DNA from: Oceanobacillus piezotolerans
GTDB taxonomy: Bacteria > Bacillota > Bacilli > Bacillales > Amphibacillaceae
DNA length: 64,000 nucleotides
Direction of reading: 5' to 3'
NCBI RefSeq assembly: GCF_003665065.1
Contig: NZ_RCHR01000001.1
Span: 186,001 to 250,000, forward strand
Positions 61,348 through 64,000 of the stretch are shown piece by piece. Made by a program: the position numbers and the translations under genes. Below the pieces are notes generated by a model. The model did no database searches. It was not told the origin of the DNA and was given only the letters and a program-made list of their open reading frames with translations. Numbering within the stretch: the first letter of the stretch is position 1; each line of letters opens with the position of its first letter.

Positions 61348-61935
61348 ATGAAGAGCAATAGGCCGAAATACCATCAAATTATAGATGCTGCGGTTCGGGT
61401 AATTGCAGAAAATGGCTATCATGGTTCTCAAGTTTCAAAAATAGCAAAAGCAGCAGGTGTTGCAGACGGTACAATTTATTTATATTTCAAAAATAAAGAA
61501 GATATCTTAGTAACTGTCTTTCAGGAGAAAATGGGGCAATTTATCGAGAGAACTATAGATGAAATTAATAATAGAAAAACGGCTATTGATAAACTAGCGA
61601 CTTTAATTGAAATGCACATCAAACAACTATCTAGTAATCATCATTTGGCAATTGTTACTCAGTTAGAACTACGACAATCCAATTATGACCTTCGTATTCA
61701 AATCAATCAGGTACTCAAGCCTTATTTGACTGTCATCGATAATATTATAAAAGAGGGAATGGAAGAAGGGGGATTTCGAGAGGATCTAAAAGTACCATTA
61801 GTGAGACAAATGATATTTGGAACTGTGGATGAAATGGTAACCAATTGGGTTATGAAAGAGTGTAAATATGATTTAATTGGTGAAATTCCTCTTATAAGCG
61901 AACTTATATTAAACGGAATATGTCAAAAAGAATAA
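61348..61935 (+). CDS. fadR: TetR-family fatty acid degradation regulator FadR
   Basis: Repressor of beta-oxidation genes; DNA release is triggered by long-chain acyl-CoA in B. subtilis. 195 residues from ATG 61348 (TAGGTG upstream). The HTH region KYHQIIDAAVRVIAENGYHGSQVSKIAKAAGVADGTIYLYFKNKEDIL is nearly the same as B. subtilis FadR (YsiA); the helical C-terminal ligand domain follows. This is unrelated to the GntR-type FadR-like regulator at 3525. It lies inside its own regulon with a FadR box in its promoter. Confidence 0.95.
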   Translation: MKSNRPKYHQIIDAAVRVIAENGYHGSQVSKIAKAAGVADGTIYLYFKNKEDILVTVFQEKMGQFIERTIDEINNRKTAIDKLATLIEMHIKQLSSNHHLAIVTQLELRQSNYDLRIQINQVLKPYLTVIDNIIKEGMEEGGFREDLKVPLVRQMIFGTVDEMVTNWVMKECKYDLIGEIPLISELILNGICQKE

Positions 61936-61990
61936 TTAGTTTGAATTTTAATAGATTTTAGTTAAAATATAGTTAAAGGAGGGATTCGCA

Positions 61991-62764
61991 TTGAGGACAA
62001 TTGATTATGAATTGACGAATAACGTTGCCTATTTAACGATTCAAAGTCCGCCAGCAAATGCGCTATCAAGTCAGCTTCTTAATGACTTGTCAGAGCAATT
62101 AGATATATTGGAGGAAGAACAAAAAGCTAAGGCAATAGTGCTAAAAGGCGAAGGTAGATTTTTTTCGGCGGGAGCTGATATTAAGGAGTTTACGACATTA
62201 AAGGATTCCAGTGAACATCAAGGTTTGGCGGAAAGAGGACAAGGTATTTTAAATCGCATCGAGAACTTTTCAATTCCATTTATTGCTGCTATTCATGGAG
62301 CTGCATTGGGAGGTGGATTAGAGTTAGCGATGGCATGCCACATTCGTATTGTTACAGAACAAGCAAAGCTGGGCTTACCAGAAATTACACTCGGAATTGT
62401 ACCAGGATTTGCCGGGTCGCAGCGATTACCTCATTATGTAGGGACAGCAAAAGCTTATGAAATGATGCTGACCGGGAAGCCTATTTCAGGAACAGAAGCG
62501 TATACTTTTGGGTTGGTGAATCGGGTAGTTAAAGAAGAGCATTTGATAGAAGAGGCAAGAACTTTGGCAGAATCTATAGCAGAAAAGAGTAAAGGTGCAA
62601 TCCAGGAAATTATGAAACTCGTACTTATATCAAAAACCGAACCTTTATCTATCGGGATGAAGGAAGAAGCAGAATCTTTTAAAAAGGTATTTGCTACAGA
62701 AGATGCAAAAGAGGGAATTCAGGCATTTATTGAGAAACGGAAACCGGACTTTCAAGATAAATAA
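61991..62764 (+). CDS. fadB: Enoyl-CoA hydratase
   Basis: Hydrates 2-enoyl-CoA in beta-oxidation. 257 residues of the crotonase family: oxyanion-hole segments GEGRFFSAGADIKEF and AAIHGAALGGGLELAMACHIRI, and the catalytic Glu in LGLPEITLGIVPGFAGSQRLPHYVG. The start is TTG 61991 with AAAGGAGGGA 6-7 bases upstream. B. subtilis fadB sits in the same operon position and is likewise only the hydratase-size protein, not the large enteric FadB fusion. Confidence 0.94.
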   Translation: MRTIDYELTNNVAYLTIQSPPANALSSQLLNDLSEQLDILEEEQKAKAIVLKGEGRFFSAGADIKEFTTLKDSSEHQGLAERGQGILNRIENFSIPFIAAIHGAALGGGLELAMACHIRIVTEQAKLGLPEITLGIVPGFAGSQRLPHYVGTAKAYEMMLTGKPISGTEAYTFGLVNRVVKEEHLIEEARTLAESIAEKSKGAIQEIMKLVLISKTEPLSIGMKEEAESFKKVFATEDAKEGIQAFIEKRKPDFQDK

Positions 62765-62791
62765 TAATGGAGTGAACAAGGAGGATATAGG

Positions 62792-63565
62792 ATGAATATT
62801 TATGTGTTATTGAAGAGAACGTTTGATACAGAAGAAAAAATCGTCGTTTCAAATGGTCAGATTTCAGATGATTCAGCCGAGTTTATTATTAATCCATATG
62901 ATGAATACGCAGTCGAGGAAGCAATCGTACAAAGAGATAAGCATGGTGGCGAAGTGACTGTCATTACAATTGGGAAAGAAGAGTCAGAGAAACAACTTCG
63001 TACTGCTTTAGCTATGGGAGCAGATAAAGCGGTCTTAATTAATACGGAGGAAGATCTCGAGGATGGGGATCAATATTCTACAGCTAAAATTCTAGAGGCC
63101 TACTTTGAGGACAAAGATGTGGATTTAATTTTAGCTGGGAATGTAGCGATTGATGAAGCTAGTGGACAAGTTGGTCCAAGGTTAGCTGAATTATTAAATA
63201 TCCCTTATGTAACGACGATTACTAGCTTAAACATAGATGATAAAGTGGTGTCCATTGAAAAAGATGTAGAAGGTGATGTAGAGGTTATTGAAACAAGTCT
63301 CCCTCTGCTAGTTACCTGCCAGCAAGGTCTAAATGAACCACGATATCCATCTTTGCCAGGTATTATGAAAGCGAAGAAGAAGCCTTTAGATGAACTGGAA
63401 TTAGATGATTTAGACATAGATGAAGAAGATGTGGAAGCAAAAACAAGAACAATTGAAATTTTCCTTCCTCCGGAAAAACAGGCTGGACGAGTGTTAAATG
63501 GAGAGTTGAAGGATCAAGTTACAGAATTAGTGTCTCTTCTTAAGAATGAAGCGAAAGTACTATAA
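62792..63565 (+). CDS. etfB: Electron transfer flavoprotein subunit beta
   Basis: Beta subunit of ETF, which takes electrons from acyl-CoA dehydrogenases to the respiratory chain. 257 residues, FixA/EtfB type, with the nucleotide-binding start MNIYVLLKRTFDTEEKIVV and the family block EKDVEGDVEVIETSLPLLVTCQQGLNEPRYPSLPGIMKAKKKPL. The C-terminus is acidic. AAGGAGGATA upstream of ATG. etfA follows 29 bases later. Confidence 0.96.
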   Translation: MNIYVLLKRTFDTEEKIVVSNGQISDDSAEFIINPYDEYAVEEAIVQRDKHGGEVTVITIGKEESEKQLRTALAMGADKAVLINTEEDLEDGDQYSTAKILEAYFEDKDVDLILAGNVAIDEASGQVGPRLAELLNIPYVTTITSLNIDDKVVSIEKDVEGDVEVIETSLPLLVTCQQGLNEPRYPSLPGIMKAKKKPLDELELDDLDIDEEDVEAKTRTIEIFLPPEKQAGRVLNGELKDQVTELVSLLKNEAKVL

Positions 63566-63594
63566 TCTGGATAAGGTAGAAAGGGGAGTCTATA

Positions 63595-64000
63595 ATGAGT
63601 AAAAAGATGATTGTTATTGCAGAGACGAAAGATGGGGAGTTACGCAACGTTTCTTTTGAGTCTATTGCTGCAGCAAAAAAAATCACTCCTGATGGTGAAG
63701 TGGTTGGGTTAATATGTGGAGCGGAGGATGCAAGCAATCTAGGTCAAGAACTAATTTATTATGGAGCAGACAGAGTAATTACGGTAACGAACGAAAAAAT
63801 GAAATCGTATACATCAGAAGGATATGGACAGGCTATTCTTTCCGTTGTTGAGGAAGAATCGCCAGATGGAATTGTGATGGGACACACATCTATTGGGAAG
63901 GATTTATCACCAAAACTGGCAAGTAAGTTAGATACCGGTTTGATTTCTGATGCAGTTGATGTAGAAGTGATAGGAGACCAAATCGTTTTCACTAGACCAA
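63595..64000 (+). CDS. etfA: Electron transfer flavoprotein subunit alpha, 3'-truncated by window edge
   Basis: The first 135 codons of EtfA from ATG 63595 (AAAGGGGAG upstream): MSKKMIVIAETKDGELRNVSFESIAAAKKI..., then DGIVMGHTSIGKDLSPKLASKLDTGLISDAVDVE, the domain I signature of ETF alpha. The FAD-binding C-terminal domain lies beyond the window. It pairs with etfB in the same operon. Confidence 0.93.
   Translation, partial: MSKKMIVIAETKDGELRNVSFESIAAAKKITPDGEVVGLICGAEDASNLGQELIYYGADRVITVTNEKMKSYTSEGYGQAILSVVEEESPDGIVMGHTSIGKDLSPKLASKLDTGLISDAVDVEVIGDQIVFTRP

Overview
The window is a low-GC Firmicute chromosome segment, most likely from a moderately halotolerant Bacillaceae genus such as Oceanobacillus, Virgibacillus or a close relative. 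The basis is the AT-rich sequence, strong AGGAGG ribosome sites, frequent TTG/GTG starts, T-box and L20 leaders, the sporulation genes sspI, ytvI and ytxC, and a gene order that follows the Bacillus subtilis dnaE-to-etfA region almost gene for gene. No rRNA, tRNA, prophage, IS transposase or CRISPR array is visible.

Layout. 1-9.2 kb: 3' part of dnaE, malic enzyme with a FadR-type GntR regulator, accDA, pfkA-pyk. 9.2-17.1 kb: fxsA, ytvI (reverse), the citZ-icd-mdh TCA operon, phoPR. 17.7-24.1 kb: polA-mutM-coaE, gapB, speD. 24.2-27.5 kb: a conserved cytosolic protein, nrdR, dnaB, dnaI. 27.6-33.9 kb: a peptide/glutathione-type ABC importer placed between dnaI and ytxC. 34.1-41.5 kb: ytxC, thrS, infC-rpmI-rplT, small membrane proteins, ysdB, an all-alpha dUTPase. 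41.6-48.2 kb: M42 peptidase, lytic transglycosylase, an ABC-2 operon, and a large membrane-anchored protein of unknown function. 48.6-59.4 kb: sspI, an rRNA methyltransferase, pheST, zapA, cvpA, polX, mutS2, yshE and an unlisted 26-residue membrane protein. 59.5 kb to the end: the fatty-acid degradation operon lcfA-fadR-fadB-etfB-etfA, with etfA cut by the window edge.

The genes form a carbon-metabolism core (malic enzyme, acetyl-CoA carboxylase, glycolysis, TCA, gluconeogenic gapB, beta-oxidation), followed by replication/repair and translation genes. Candidate control sites fit these roles: a FadR/GntR dyad at the malic enzyme, a cre-like site at citZ, two CcpN-like sites at gapB, a perfect FadR box at fadR, and a SigW-type promoter at ysdB.

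The least explained material is not protein-coding. (1) Three GC-rich composite repeats (about 17.2, 29.4 and 37.3 kb) and a fourth repeat (46.4 kb). Two of these four share a two-hairpin module in which stem pairs change together while the joining segments stay identical, which points to a selected RNA structure. (2) A roughly 170-nt structured leader before speD, ending in a hairpin that holds the ribosome site. It looks like a riboswitch or other RNA switch for polyamine/SAM metabolism. All identifications are by eye; no database search was run.
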